Source: Pandoraea thiooxydans | GTDB lineage: Bacteria > Pseudomonadota > Gammaproteobacteria > Burkholderiales > Burkholderiaceae | Assembly (NCBI RefSeq): GCF_001931675.1 | Contig: NZ_CP014839.1 | Location: 2,542,001-2,606,000, forward strand | DNA: 64,000 bases | Direction of reading: 5' to 3' | Shown here: piece by piece, positions 1 to 8,922 of the stretch | Layout of the letters: each line of letters opens with the position of its first letter | Position numbering within the stretch: the first letter of the stretch is position 1 | The notes under the pieces: generated by a model | What the model was told of the DNA's origin: nothing | What the model saw: only the letters and a program-made list of their open reading frames with translations | The model's database searches: none | Translations under genes and position numbers: made by a program

Positions 1-259
1 AGGATTGCGGGCCGACCGCATAGCCAAACAGCGCCTGGTCGTCGCGCCGCTCGAGCCGGTAGCTGCCGGGCGCCTGGCGATCGGTCCAGCCGGCCGGCAA
101 ATCCTGCACGCCGGCGATGTCGTCGTAGACGATCGCGCCGTCACGCACGGTCGGCCCGATCACCCGATAGCGGCGCTCGATGAGGCCATCGATCAGCGCC
201 TGCAAGCCGTCTCGCGACAGGATCGCGGTTTGGCCGATGGCGAGAGGCGTCTGGTTCAT
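1..259 (-). CDS. 4Fe-4S dicluster / sulfhydrogenase-beta-like protein, N-terminal part
   Basis: Only the first 86 codons lie in the window; the gene continues past base 1. The reading frame opens at an ATG (257-259) and has no stop. The N-terminus, with RYRVIGPTVRDGAIVYDDI, resembles the start of 4Fe-4S dicluster proteins related to the beta subunit of sulfhydrogenase and anaerobic sulfite reductase subunit A. In that family this part precedes the cysteine clusters, so no iron-sulfur ligand can be seen here. The role is inferred from resemblance alone. No clear ribosome binding site precedes the ATG. It runs in the same direction as the CBS-BON gene 89 bases upstream and may be cotranscribed with it. 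Confidence 0.6.
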   Translation of the reverse strand, partial: MNQTPLAIGQTAILSRDGLQALIDGLIERRYRVIGPTVRDGAIVYDDIAGVQDLPAGWTDRQAPGSYRLERRDDQALFGYAVGPQS

Positions 260-348
260 CGTGTTTGGCGCGTCGGGCGCCGATATGCCTGGCGCGGTGC
301 AGCGGGGTCGAGCGACGGCGGCCCGCGCAGCGGCATCTCGGCGTGAGG

Positions 349-1038
349 CTAGAGGCCGATGGGAATCGGCGGCTGCTCGGTGTGATCCACCACGCTCTTG
401 ACGCCGGGTATGCGCTCGGCCGCCACGCGCACCGCGTCGACGGCGGCCTGCGAGCGGAACACGCCCCACAAATGTACGACGCCGTCACGCACGATCACGC
501 CGCGTCCGGCGAAGCCCCAAGGCTGATCCTCCAGCTCCGCCAGAAGCCGCTCGCGTATTTCGCGGTCCGAAACGAATTCGTCGGCCGCCGATGGCGCCGA
601 GCTGCTGGCAAGCGCCTGGACCAGATTGGCACGGCTGACCAATCCGACCACCTTGCCCCCGCGCAACACCGGCACCCGTTTGATGCCGCGGGTCTCGAGC
701 AGGCTCGCGACGTCGCCCAGCGGCGTCTGTTCGTCGACCGAGATGACGTCCCGGGTCATCACGTCGGCGACCAGGAGGCCATGCGATTTGACGTATTCCT
801 GCGCCTGCGCATCGGTCGAAAACAATCCGAGCCACCAGGACCGGTGCGGCTTGTCCGTACCGATTTCGGCGCGCCGGATCAGATCGCCTTCGCTGACGAC
901 ACCGACCAGTTTGCCGCCGTCGTCGATAACCGGGGCGCCGCTGATGCGGTGCTCCAAAAAGAGGTTGGCGACATCGCGAATCGTCGCATTGGGTTTGACT
1001 GAAATGACGTTCGGCGTCATGACATCGAGAGCACGCAT
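349..1038 (-). CDS. CBS-domain and BON-domain protein
   Basis: A 229-residue soluble protein. Two CBS domains are visible, the first at about residues 1-65 (starting MRALDVMTPNVISVKP) and the second at about 90-150 (VADVMTRDVISVDEQTP). A BON domain follows at about 160-225, recognisable by GRGVIVRDGVVHLWGVF. CBS pairs bind adenine nucleotides and sense energy state; BON domains are thought to contact membranes or other proteins. This architecture is common in Burkholderiales, often beside stress or anaerobic-metabolism genes, but its partner is unknown. The ATG at 1036-1038 is preceded by a good CAGGAG ribosome binding site. Confidence 0.9.
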   Translation of the reverse strand: MRALDVMTPNVISVKPNATIRDVANLFLEHRISGAPVIDDGGKLVGVVSEGDLIRRAEIGTDKPHRSWWLGLFSTDAQAQEYVKSHGLLVADVMTRDVISVDEQTPLGDVASLLETRGIKRVPVLRGGKVVGLVSRANLVQALASSSAPSAADEFVSDREIRERLLAELEDQPWGFAGRGVIVRDGVVHLWGVFRSQAAVDAVRVAAERIPGVKSVVDHTEQPPIPIGL

Positions 1039-1485
1039 TGTCCGTCTCCTGACGAGGTATTAAGGCATTAACGGATCCGAATGCAATTCCGGACTCCAAT
1101 CGATACTGCGATCGCATTCCAGCTTAGCCCTGTGCGCCGGCACGCTCTTGATATTTGTCAACCGACGGGCACGCATGTCGGTCATCGCCGCACCCGCGCA
1201 GGATGCAAAGCACGCCACGGCACGAAAATTGCGTCCCGCGCGTGAGCGGCGAAGGCCGTCGCACGATCCGGTCCGACAGCCGCGGATGGCCTCGGCAACC
1301 AATTCGGTATGTGGTGCGCCCTGCGGGAATCCGCGCTCGGCAAGCCGCCGTCGCAACTCGCGGGCGCAAATAAGCGCGACGCATCAAATCAATTGAAATA
1401 CAATTAAAACAATCCTGATTCGATAATTTACAAGCGAGTGCCGATCGGGCCGCACGTGTGCCGCTTTCCCATTGCCTGTATCGAT
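1039..1485. other. Intergenic region with an AT-rich regulatory part
   Basis: This stretch of about 450 bases separates the divergent CBS-BON and IclR genes. I find no convincing gene in it. Bases 1380-1435 are clearly AT-rich against the GC-rich surroundings and hold the AATTG-N5-CAATT inverted repeat listed separately. The promoter of the IclR gene should lie here. Confidence 0.6.
1391..1405. promoter_or_regulatory. Candidate IclR operator (AATTG-N5-CAATT)
   Basis: AATTGAAATACAATT is an inverted repeat with perfect 5-base arms and a 5-base spacer, 81-95 bases before the IclR start. The same element, AATTGTAATTCAATT, occurs at 8923-8937, 91-105 bases before the dehydrogenase gene at the other end of the locus. 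Including the flanking base, 15 of 16 positions agree when one site is reverse-complemented. IclR proteins usually bind short palindromes in their own promoter and in that of the pathway. Assignment to this regulator is inference. Confidence 0.55.
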
Positions 1486-2316
1486 ATGCCAAAAAAGACG
1501 CTCCCCACCCCGGGCGAATCGCAACGCGAGCCACGCGAGCCGCGCTCGTCGCTGTTCGTCGGCTCCACCGAAAAAGCCTTTCAGGTCCTGCATGCGTTCG
1601 ACGGTCCGAGCCGCCATATGACGCTGGCCGATATCGCGCGCAGTTCGGGGCTCGATCGCAGCGCGACGCAGCGGGTGGTGTACACGCTCGAGAACCTGGG
1701 CTACCTGTATCGCGTCCCGGAGACGCGCAACTACGGCCTGACGCCGAAGGTATTGCAGTTTTCCTACAATTACGTGCGCGCCAACGAGTTGATCGACAAG
1801 GCGTCGCCCTACCTGCTCGACATCAGCCGGCGGGTCGGCGAGACCACCAATCTGCAGGAACTCGACGGTAACGAGATCGTGTTCGTGGCGCGCTTTCCCG
1901 GGCACCATCTGGTCAATATCGACATCGTGGTGGGCAGCCGCCTGCCGGCGCTTTTCACCGCGTCGGGCACGGCGATCCTGGCGCGCCTGCCGCAAGAGCG
2001 GTGCGAGGAAATTTTCGCGCAGACGCGGCTCGAGCCGATCACCCCGTACACGGAAATCAATCCGGACAGGCTGCGCGAACGAATTCGCAAGACCGCGCAA
2101 ACCGGTTATGCGATCGTCATGAACGAGACGGTGCTGGGGGATATTTCGGTGGCCGCGCCGGTCACCGATCACCGGGGCATCGCAGTGGCCGCCATCAATA
2201 TTTCGGTGCCGACCTCGCGCTGGACGGTCGAGCGGGTCGAGGCCGAACTGGCGCAGCACGTGCAGGTCGTGGCGACCTCGATCTCGAAAGCGAAATTCAG
2301 CAGCTACACGCGATAA
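1486..2316 (+). CDS. IclR-family transcriptional regulator
   Basis: A 276-residue protein. A winged helix-turn-helix lies at about residues 25-80 (STEKAFQVLHAF, then LADIARSSGLDRSATQRVV), followed by the IclR effector-binding domain to the C-terminus. I chose the ATG at 1486 over one 48 bases upstream because the family N-terminus fits it better; the upstream segment is cysteine-containing and unlike the family. The gene is convergent with the DapA-like gene and probably controls the catabolic operon at 2336-8832, because both flanks carry the same inverted repeat. IclR proteins commonly regulate aromatic, acetate or hydroxyacid catabolism. The effector is unknown. Confidence 0.92.
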   Translation: MPKKTLPTPGESQREPREPRSSLFVGSTEKAFQVLHAFDGPSRHMTLADIARSSGLDRSATQRVVYTLENLGYLYRVPETRNYGLTPKVLQFSYNYVRANELIDKASPYLLDISRRVGETTNLQELDGNEIVFVARFPGHHLVNIDIVVGSRLPALFTASGTAILARLPQERCEEIFAQTRLEPITPYTEINPDRLRERIRKTAQTGYAIVMNETVLGDISVAAPVTDHRGIAVAAINISVPTSRWTVERVEAELAQHVQVVATSISKAKFSSYTR

Positions 2317-2335
2317 GCCCGGGCCTGCGCCAGGC

Positions 2336-3241
2336 TCACGCCTGCCGCTCGAACACCGCGAGTTGCCTGGCCAGTTCGTCGCGCAGGCTGGCCTGCAGCG
2401 CCGGCGCCGCGGCGACCAGCGGCGCGAGCAGGTCCGGGGCGTTCACGCCGATCAAATCGATGACCGATTTCATCGGTCCGGGATTGGTTTCCGAGAACGC
2501 GAGGTTCATCAGCGGCATCAGTTGGCGATGGACTTCGAGCGCCTGTTGCGTGTGCCCCTGCGAGGCGAGCCGATACATCTTGCGCCATGCGCTGGGCAGG
2601 AGATTGGCCGTGACCACGATGCCGCCGCGCGCGCCGGCGGCCACATGCAGCGGAAACAGCGTGTCTTCGCCGCTGAGTACCGCAAACGATGCATCGACAC
2701 CGGCGATGGTACGCAGGAAGTGATACATGTCGGTGTTGCAGGCCTTCATGCCGATGATGCGCTCGTGTCGCGAGAGTTCGTGCAGCACTTCCGGAGCGAT
2801 CGAGATACGGGTGCGGTAGGGAATCTCGTAGATCAGGATCGGCACCGGCGAGGCGTCCGCATAACGCAGAAAGTAATCGCGAATGCCGGCCTGGGTCGGG
2901 TTGGTGTAGTAAGGCGTGAGCACCAGCAGCGCATCGACGCCGGCCGCGGCGAATTCCTTGCCGGCCTGCAGCGCGTCGTAGTACCCCGGGTCGAGCACGC
3001 CGGCGATCACCGGCACCTCGCGCCCCACCGCATCGACGGTGATCTCGGCCATGCGGATGCGCTCGGCGTGCGGCAGCGAGCCATACTCGCCGGTGCCGCC
3101 CAGCGGCACGACGCCCTCCACTCCCTGCTTCAGCAAATAGGCGATCAACGCGCGCGTGGCGGATTCGTTGATCGTGTCGTCCGGATTGACCGGGGTCGGT
3201 ATCGCGGGCATGACCCCGCGTAACTGGTTGGCATTGAGCAT
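2336..3241 (-). CDS. DapA/N-acetylneuraminate-lyase family protein (not DapA itself)
   Basis: A 301-residue TIM-barrel protein of the class I aldolase/dihydrodipicolinate synthase family. The Schiff-base lysine is K166 (in GMKACNTD) and the catalytic tyrosine Y138 (in YEIPYRT). The loop that reads GTTGE in DapA and GSTGE in sialate lyase reads GGTGE here (residues 48-52), so the first hydroxyl residue is replaced. That argues against lysine biosynthesis and for a catabolic keto-acid lyase or dehydratase. It is the last gene of a probable operon with an ABC importer and an FAD dehydrogenase, 36 bases after the permease gene. The substrate cannot be read from the sequence. Confidence 0.88.
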   Translation of the reverse strand: MLNANQLRGVMPAIPTPVNPDDTINESATRALIAYLLKQGVEGVVPLGGTGEYGSLPHAERIRMAEITVDAVGREVPVIAGVLDPGYYDALQAGKEFAAAGVDALLVLTPYYTNPTQAGIRDYFLRYADASPVPILIYEIPYRTRISIAPEVLHELSRHERIIGMKACNTDMYHFLRTIAGVDASFAVLSGEDTLFPLHVAAGARGGIVVTANLLPSAWRKMYRLASQGHTQQALEVHRQLMPLMNLAFSETNPGPMKSVIDLIGVNAPDLLAPLVAAAPALQASLRDELARQLAVFERQA

Positions 3242-3277
3242 GAAATGTCCTGGTATGGAAAAAATCGGCCGGCGCGA

Positions 3278-5068
3278 TCAGCTCGGCGCGCCGCGGCGAT
3301 GCAGCCTGGCGGCGACCCAGATCAGGCCGGCGGTAAAGAGGAACAGGCACGTCGAGACGGCGGCGATCACCGGCGATATCTCCATGGTGATGGTGTCCCA
3401 GAACTGCTTGGGCAAGGTCGTGCTCAAGCCGCCCGAGGAAAACAGCGCGATGGTCAGTTCGTCGAACGACGTGGCGAAGGCGAACAGGAACGACGACATC
3501 AGGCCGGCGGCCAGAATCGGGAAGGTCACGAAGCGCAGCGTGGCGCCCGGGCGGGCGCCCAGGCTCTGCGCGGCCTGATCGAGGCGCACGTCGTAATTGC
3601 GCAGCACCGCCATCATGGTGATGACGACGTAGGGTACGGCGACCACCGTGTGGCCCAGCACCAGTCCCAGCGACGTGCCGACCAGGCCGATATGCGCGTA
3701 GAAATAGAACAGCCCGACGGCCAGGATCATGCGCGGCACGACGATCGGCGCCATCACGAACGCCAGCATGAGCGCCTTGCCGCGCAGCTTGCCGCGTGCC
3801 AGCAGGAATGCCGCCGGCGTGCCGATAAGCATCGACAGCAGCGCGGTGCAGGTGCCGACGATGAACGAGCGCGCGATCGATTGCATCCACAGCGGCGAGC
3901 GCAGCATCTGGTGATACCACTGCAGCGAGAAGCCGTGCGGCGGCCAGGTGAGCCCGGAGGCGCCATCGAACGAGAGCGGAATCATCAGGAAGGTGGGCGC
4001 GCTCAGGAACAACAGCAGCAGGATCACCACGCCCCAGTTGAAACGCGACTGCCCTGGGGCGGCCGCGCCGGCGCGGCGCCGGCGCCTGGGCAGGCAATCG
4101 ATCAGCCGGTCGGTCAGCACGGCCAGCACGGTCAGCACGGCGTCGCCCGCCCGGCGCGGCCAACTGCCGAGCGACGACTGGCGGGCGCGGGCCTCGCCGC
4201 CGGTCATGGTGGACAGCCCCACCAGCTTGTCGTAGACGAGAAACACGATCAGCACGACCACCAGCAGCAACACCGAGATCGCGCCCGCGAACCCCCAGTT
4301 CAGGGCCTGCAGCACCTGGTCGATGATCAATTGCGTGATCATCGTCTGGTGGCGCCCGCCCAGCAGCGCCGGCGTGATGAAGAAGCCGATCGCGGTGACG
4401 AACACCATCAGCGCCGCGGCGGCCACGCCCGGCATCGACAGCGGGAAATAGATCTTCCAGAATGCCGTGCCGGGGCGCGCACCGAGCGTGGCGGCCGCGC
4501 GCGGCAGGTTGCCGTCGATGTTCTCCATCACCGACAGCATGGTCAGCACGGCCAGCGGCATGAGCGCATGGACCATGCCGACGACGACGGCGCCCAGGTT
4601 ATAGAGCAGATTCAGCGGCTGATGGATGAGCCCGACGGCCATCAGGAAATCGTTGATCACGCCATTGCGCCCGAGCAGCACGACCCAGGCGAAGGTCCGC
4701 ACCAGGAAGCTGGTCCAGAACGACAGCAGCACCCAGAACAGCAGCGCGTTCTTGCGCCGGCCGCGCAACGACGAGATCAGATAGGCCACCGGGTAGGCAC
4801 TGAGCACCGAGAAGAACGTCGTCCACAACGATATCTTCAACGTGATCATCAGGACGTCGAGATAGACCGGGGTGGCAAACAGGCGGCGATACTCGCCCAG
4901 GTTGAAGCCGGTGGCGTTGTGTATGCTTTGCAGCAGCAACTGGCCGACCGGATACACCAGCATGACCACCAGCAGGATGACCAGCGGCGCGCCCATGAGC
5001 ACGGGTCGCCACGACCGTTTGACTGGCCGGTCGGCCGGTTTGCGCGCCAGGACAGCGGATGTCTGCAT
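3278..5068 (-). CDS. Fused PotB-PotC-type ABC permease
   Basis: A 596-residue membrane protein carrying two complete binding-protein-dependent permease domains. The first, about residues 20-280, has the EAA-loop core LGARPGTAFWKIYFPLSMPG. The second, about residues 340-590, has LGARPGATLRFVTFPI. In the classical polyamine/putrescine family these are separate proteins of about 280 residues. The linker is rich in Arg and Ala and is encoded by a GC-rich, repetitive stretch (about 4065-4145). The ATG at 5066-5068 lies 4 bases after the ATPase stop; the frame stays open further upstream but only inside the ATPase gene. It should form the channel for the importer encoded by the next two genes. Confidence 0.88.
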   Translation of the reverse strand: MQTSAVLARKPADRPVKRSWRPVLMGAPLVILLVVMLVYPVGQLLLQSIHNATGFNLGEYRRLFATPVYLDVLMITLKISLWTTFFSVLSAYPVAYLISSLRGRRKNALLFWVLLSFWTSFLVRTFAWVVLLGRNGVINDFLMAVGLIHQPLNLLYNLGAVVVGMVHALMPLAVLTMLSVMENIDGNLPRAAATLGARPGTAFWKIYFPLSMPGVAAAALMVFVTAIGFFITPALLGGRHQTMITQLIIDQVLQALNWGFAGAISVLLLVVVLIVFLVYDKLVGLSTMTGGEARARQSSLGSWPRRAGDAVLTVLAVLTDRLIDCLPRRRRRAGAAAPGQSRFNWGVVILLLLFLSAPTFLMIPLSFDGASGLTWPPHGFSLQWYHQMLRSPLWMQSIARSFIVGTCTALLSMLIGTPAAFLLARGKLRGKALMLAFVMAPIVVPRMILAVGLFYFYAHIGLVGTSLGLVLGHTVVAVPYVVITMMAVLRNYDVRLDQAAQSLGARPGATLRFVTFPILAAGLMSSFLFAFATSFDELTIALFSSGGLSTTLPKQFWDTITMEISPVIAAVSTCLFLFTAGLIWVAARLHRRGAPS

Positions 5069-5072
5069 GGCG

Positions 5073-6161
5073 TTACTCCGCAAGCGCCACGGCGTCGGCC
5101 GCATGCCACGACAGGCCGAGCGTCTGTCCGATTTCATAATGCTGGCCCAGCTGGCAGGTCGGATACGAGGCCACCAGCGAGGTGCCTGCATCGGCCGTGG
5201 CCGCGAGGTAGAGCTTGGTCAGGCTGCCGGTCACCATGATGTCGCGCAGCTGGCAGGCGATCTGGCTGTCGGCCGGCTCGCTGGCATTGACCCGCAGATT
5301 CTGCGGGCGCAGCATCAGCTTGACCTTCTGCCCGATGCGCGGCGCATGCCCGTTGACGGTCGCCCGCCCGATGCCGGCCTGGCCACGGACGCTCACGCCC
5401 ACCTGATCGCCGTCGAGATGTGTCACCACCGCGTCGAGCAGGTTCGATTCGCCGAGGAAATCGGCTACGAACACGGTGCGCGGCCGGAAATACAGGTCGG
5501 CGGGCGTACCCAGTTGTTCGATCGCGCCGCCGTTCATCAGGCAGATGCGATCGGACATCGTCATCGCCTCTTCCTGATCGTGGGTCACGTACACGATGGT
5601 GGTGCCCAGTTCGCGGTGAATGCGCTTGATCTCCAGTTGCATGTGGTCGCGCAGCTTCTTGTCGAGCGCGCCCAGCGGTTCGTCCATCAGGATGATCGAC
5701 GGCCGGTAGACCATGCAGCGAGCCAGCGCGATGCGCTGCTGCTGGCCGCCGGAGAGCTCGCGCGGCAGACGCTGCGCGAGTTGCGGCAGATGCACCATCT
5801 CCAGCACTTCGGCCACGCGCTTGCGCACCGCCGCGCCGTCGACCTTGCGCATCTGCAGGGGAAAGGCGATGTTCTGCGCGACCGTCATGTGCGGGAACAG
5901 CGCGTAGTTCTGGAACACCATGCCGATGTCGCGCTCGTACGGCGCGCCGTAGGTGACATCGACACCGTTGATCAGCACCTGCCCGCCATCGGGCTGCGCC
6001 AACCCGGCGATCAGGCTGAGCAAGGTCGTCTTGCCCGATCCGGAGGGGCCGAGCAGCGTGAGAAATTCGCCCTGGGCGACGTCGAGATCGGTGGGCGCCA
6101 GGGCGACGAAGTCGCCATAGCGCTTGCACAGTTTCGAGATTTTCAGGTTGGCTGAAGACAT
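5073..6161 (-). CDS. PotA-type ABC transporter ATPase
   Basis: A 362-residue nucleotide-binding subunit. The Walker A motif GPSGSGKTT is at about residues 38-46, the signature LSGGQQQR at about 136, and Walker B with LMDEPLGALD just after. The C-terminal third is a TOBE-type domain with the RPQNLRV motif typical of the PotA/FbpC group. An ATG start at 6159-6161 is chosen over a TTG 15 bases upstream. It lies 30 bases after the binding-protein gene and 4 bases before the fused permease, so the three are surely one transcription unit. It energises import of a small, probably cationic or carboxylated solute; the exact one is unknown. Confidence 0.93.
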   Translation of the reverse strand: MSSANLKISKLCKRYGDFVALAPTDLDVAQGEFLTLLGPSGSGKTTLLSLIAGLAQPDGGQVLINGVDVTYGAPYERDIGMVFQNYALFPHMTVAQNIAFPLQMRKVDGAAVRKRVAEVLEMVHLPQLAQRLPRELSGGQQQRIALARCMVYRPSIILMDEPLGALDKKLRDHMQLEIKRIHRELGTTIVYVTHDQEEAMTMSDRICLMNGGAIEQLGTPADLYFRPRTVFVADFLGESNLLDAVVTHLDGDQVGVSVRGQAGIGRATVNGHAPRIGQKVKLMLRPQNLRVNASEPADSQIACQLRDIMVTGSLTKLYLAATADAGTSLVASYPTCQLGQHYEIGQTLGLSWHAADAVALAE

Positions 6162-6191
6162 GGTGTCCAATGGCAATGATGAAACGTCGAA

Positions 6192-7283
6192 TCAGGTCAG
6201 GATCCAGCTATTGAAGCGCTCGAGCGCCTTGCTCTGATTGTCGAGCCAGAACTGCGCGTCGATGTGCAGGCCGTCTTTCATGTTGACGGGGTATGTCGGG
6301 CAATTCTTGGCCACGGCGGGTTTGACGTAATTGAACGCGGCCGGCTGGGTCAACCCGGCCGGGAAGAACTCGACCAGTTGCGCCTGGCGTTTCGGGTCCG
6401 AGGCAAACTTGATGAACTCGCGGCAGGCTTGCGCGTTGGGCGTGCCCTTGAGAATGGACCAGTTGTCGCAGCCCCAGATGTTCTGGTTCCAGACGATCTC
6501 GACCGGGGCGCCGGCGGCCATCGCCGCTTGCGCGCGCGAGACCCACGTGCCGATCATGTCGACTTCGCCGGAGCCCAGCATCTGCTCGACCTGCGCGCCG
6601 GTCGTCCACCATACGTCGACGTGCTTGGCGATTTTGTCGAGGCTGGCGAAGGCGCGGTCGAAGTTGCACGGATAGACCTGCGAGGTCGGCACGCCGGAGG
6701 CCATCAGCGATTCCTCGATCGTATCGAACGGATATTTGCGCAAGCCGCGGCGGCCGGCGAATTCCTTGACGTTCCAGAAATCGGCCCACGACTGCGGCGC
6801 CTTGCGGCCCTTGAACGCATCGGTGCGGTACGCCAGCACGGTCGTGTAGACGTTGGTGCCCACCCCATACGGCGACATGTATTGGTGCGGTATCTGGGCG
6901 ATGATCGGATCGGACTCCAAGCCGTGCTTTTCCAGGTAGACCTTGCCCGGGCGCGTGAGCAGCAGAATCGCCGGCTGGCTGATCTTGGCCATGTCCCACG
7001 TGTAGCTGCCGGTCTCGACCATGCTGCGGATCTGCGCGGTCGGCTCAGCGTTGGCCTGCACGCCGACCACTTCGATGCCGGTCTTCTCCGTGAACGGACG
7101 GTAGAACACCGCGCCATAGGCCTTGCTGTAGATGCCGCCGTCATCGCGCACGACGATGCGCTTGTTGGCCGCGGCGCGCGCGCTGGTCCATACGGCAGGG
7201 AATGCGAGGGTGGCGGCGCCGGCTGCCGCGGCCTTGATGGCGTTGCGGCGCGACGGATTCTTGGGGCTGGATTTCTTTTGCAT
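6192..7283 (-). CDS. PotD-type periplasmic solute-binding protein, Tat-like signal
   Basis: A 363-residue extracellular solute-binding protein of the spermidine/putrescine (type 2) family. The N-terminus has SRRNAIKAAAAGAATLAF, a twin-arginine followed by a hydrophobic stretch and ARA, so export by the Tat route is plausible. The mature part begins AANKRIVVRDDGG. The ATG at 7281-7283 is chosen because an upstream in-frame extension carries no sensible signal sequence. It should deliver the substrate to the fused permease encoded downstream. Neighbouring dehydrogenase and lyase genes suggest that the ligand is a carbon source rather than a polyamine; this is inference. Confidence 0.9.
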   Translation of the reverse strand: MQKKSSPKNPSRRNAIKAAAAGAATLAFPAVWTSARAAANKRIVVRDDGGIYSKAYGAVFYRPFTEKTGIEVVGVQANAEPTAQIRSMVETGSYTWDMAKISQPAILLLTRPGKVYLEKHGLESDPIIAQIPHQYMSPYGVGTNVYTTVLAYRTDAFKGRKAPQSWADFWNVKEFAGRRGLRKYPFDTIEESLMASGVPTSQVYPCNFDRAFASLDKIAKHVDVWWTTGAQVEQMLGSGEVDMIGTWVSRAQAAMAAGAPVEIVWNQNIWGCDNWSILKGTPNAQACREFIKFASDPKRQAQLVEFFPAGLTQPAAFNYVKPAVAKNCPTYPVNMKDGLHIDAQFWLDNQSKALERFNSWILT

Positions 7284-7404
7284 GGCGACTCCTGAGGCTG
7301 AAATAAGAAGAACGTGAAACTTCCATGACGACCACCATCTCCGATGCGGCGGCAAGCCTGTCGGCCCCCGCGTCCCGCACCGGCTTCACCGCATACGGAT
7401 AGCG

Positions 7405-8832
7405 CTACGGAAGTAGCCGACCCGGGTTAAACAAATGCCGTGGATCGAAGGCGCGCTTGACGGTTCGCATCATCCCCAGCTCGAGCGCCGACTTGTATCG
7501 CGCCATCTCGTTCAGTCCGGTTTGCCCGATACCATGCTCGGCACTGAAGGTGCCGCCCAACGCGTTGGCGATGTCGTTGACGCTGCGCCGGATCGCCGCG
7601 GCCATCGCGCCCTGGTCGGGTACCCCTTGCCACTGCTCGAAGGAAAAGAACGGAATGAAATGCACATTGCCGTCGCCCAGGTGGGCGACCACCAGCACCG
7701 GCAGGTCCGCGACGATCGCTCGCACCGCGCGGGTCGCCTGCTCGATAAAGTCGGGCACGGCCGACACCGGCACCGCGCAATCGGTGGTCAGGCCGACACC
7801 GGCCTTCTTGTTCGCTTCGGACACGCTATGGCGGATTTCCCACAGCGTGCCGCGCTGAGCCTCGCTGCCGGCGATCACCGCGTCCTCGAGCAGGCCTTCG
7901 GCGGCGGCGGCCTCGAGCACCTGCTGCAGCTGTTGCGACAATGCTTCCCCGCGGCCGGTATCGGCGAGTTCGACCAGGCCATGCCAGCGATGCTTGCCGG
8001 CCAACGGGCTGCGGCGGTTCGGCACGTGTTCGATCACCAGGTCGAGCTGCATGGCGTCGATCATCTCGAAGGCCGACAATTGCGCGCCGCACGCGGTCTG
8101 GAACATGCCGAGCATGCGTACCGCGGCAGCCGGGTCTTTCGGCGCAAACCAGGCAAGCGCATGGCGGGTCGGCAGCGGGTGCAGTTTGAGCACCGCGGCA
8201 GTGACGATGCCCATGGTGCCTTCGGCGCCGATGAACAGATGCTTCAGATCGAACCCCGTATTGTTCTTGCGCAGCGCGGTCAAGCCGTTCCATACGCTGC
8301 CGTCGGGCAGCACGACTTCCAGGCCCAGAACGTTCTCGCGGGTATTGCCGTAGCGCAGCACACCCGTGCCGCCGGCGTTGGTGGCAATGGTCCCGCCGAT
8401 CTGGCACGAGCCTTCGGCGCCCAGGCTGATCGGGTAGAGCCGGCCGACGTCGGCCGCCGCTTGCTGCACCGTGGCCAGCACGCAGCCGGCTTCGACCACC
8501 ATCGAATTATTGGCGGCATCGATGTGGCGAATTCGGCGCAGCCGCGACAGATTGACGATTATCGGCGGATGCCCGTCGGCCGCAGGCACCGCGCCGCCGC
8601 ACAGACTGGTGTTGCCGCCTTGCGCCAGCACCGCCACACCGTGCTCGCCGCACAGGCGCACGATTGCCGCGACCTGGGCGGTGCTCGACGGCAGCGCGAC
8701 GCACAGGGCCGCGCCGCGATACCGGCCTCGCCAATCCTCGGTGAAGCCGGCCAGTTCGGCATCGCCGCGCAGCACGCCATCGTTGCCCAACTGGGCAACC
8801 AGTGCTTCGATCAGGCTACCGGCGTCAGTCAT
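7405..8832 (-). CDS. FAD-binding D-2-hydroxyacid dehydrogenase (D-lactate / D-2-hydroxyglutarate type)
   Basis: A 475-residue flavoprotein of the FAD_binding_4 / FAD-oxidase C family (GlcD/Dld/D2HGDH group). The FAD domain contains QGGNTSLCGGAVP and GTIATNAGGTGVLRYGNTR. The C-terminal domain has HLGDGNVHF and AEHGIGQTG, which supply the substrate and metal-binding histidines of the family. Such enzymes oxidise D-2-hydroxyacids to 2-keto acids. The ATG at 8830-8832 follows a GAAGGAA ribosome binding site; an in-frame start 54 bases upstream is less likely. It is the first gene of the minus-strand operon, 121 bases before the binding-protein gene, and its promoter carries the AATTG-N5-CAATT element shared with the IclR gene. 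Confidence 0.92.
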   Translation of the reverse strand: MTDAGSLIEALVAQLGNDGVLRGDAELAGFTEDWRGRYRGAALCVALPSSTAQVAAIVRLCGEHGVAVLAQGGNTSLCGGAVPAADGHPPIIVNLSRLRRIRHIDAANNSMVVEAGCVLATVQQAAADVGRLYPISLGAEGSCQIGGTIATNAGGTGVLRYGNTRENVLGLEVVLPDGSVWNGLTALRKNNTGFDLKHLFIGAEGTMGIVTAAVLKLHPLPTRHALAWFAPKDPAAAVRMLGMFQTACGAQLSAFEMIDAMQLDLVIEHVPNRRSPLAGKHRWHGLVELADTGRGEALSQQLQQVLEAAAAEGLLEDAVIAGSEAQRGTLWEIRHSVSEANKKAGVGLTTDCAVPVSAVPDFIEQATRAVRAIVADLPVLVVAHLGDGNVHFIPFFSFEQWQGVPDQGAMAAAIRRSVNDIANALGGTFSAEHGIGQTGLNEMARYKSALELGMMRTVKRAFDPRHLFNPGRLLP

Positions 8833-8922
8833 TTTCGTGATTCCTTCGCATGGTTTTTCGAATGGCAATGAACACTGCTGTGACACAGCATACGAACAAA
8901 AAAATTGTATTGAAATGAAAGT

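Noticed and set aside
2336-3241. Lysine-pathway dapA
   Set aside because: The active-site loop reads GGTGE, the gene is in a catabolic operon with an importer, and no other lysine genes are close.
3245-5239. Long plus-strand open frames opposite the permease and the ATPase
   Set aside because: They are shadows of GC-rich minus-strand genes: high Gln, His, Arg, no family resemblance, no ribosome binding site.
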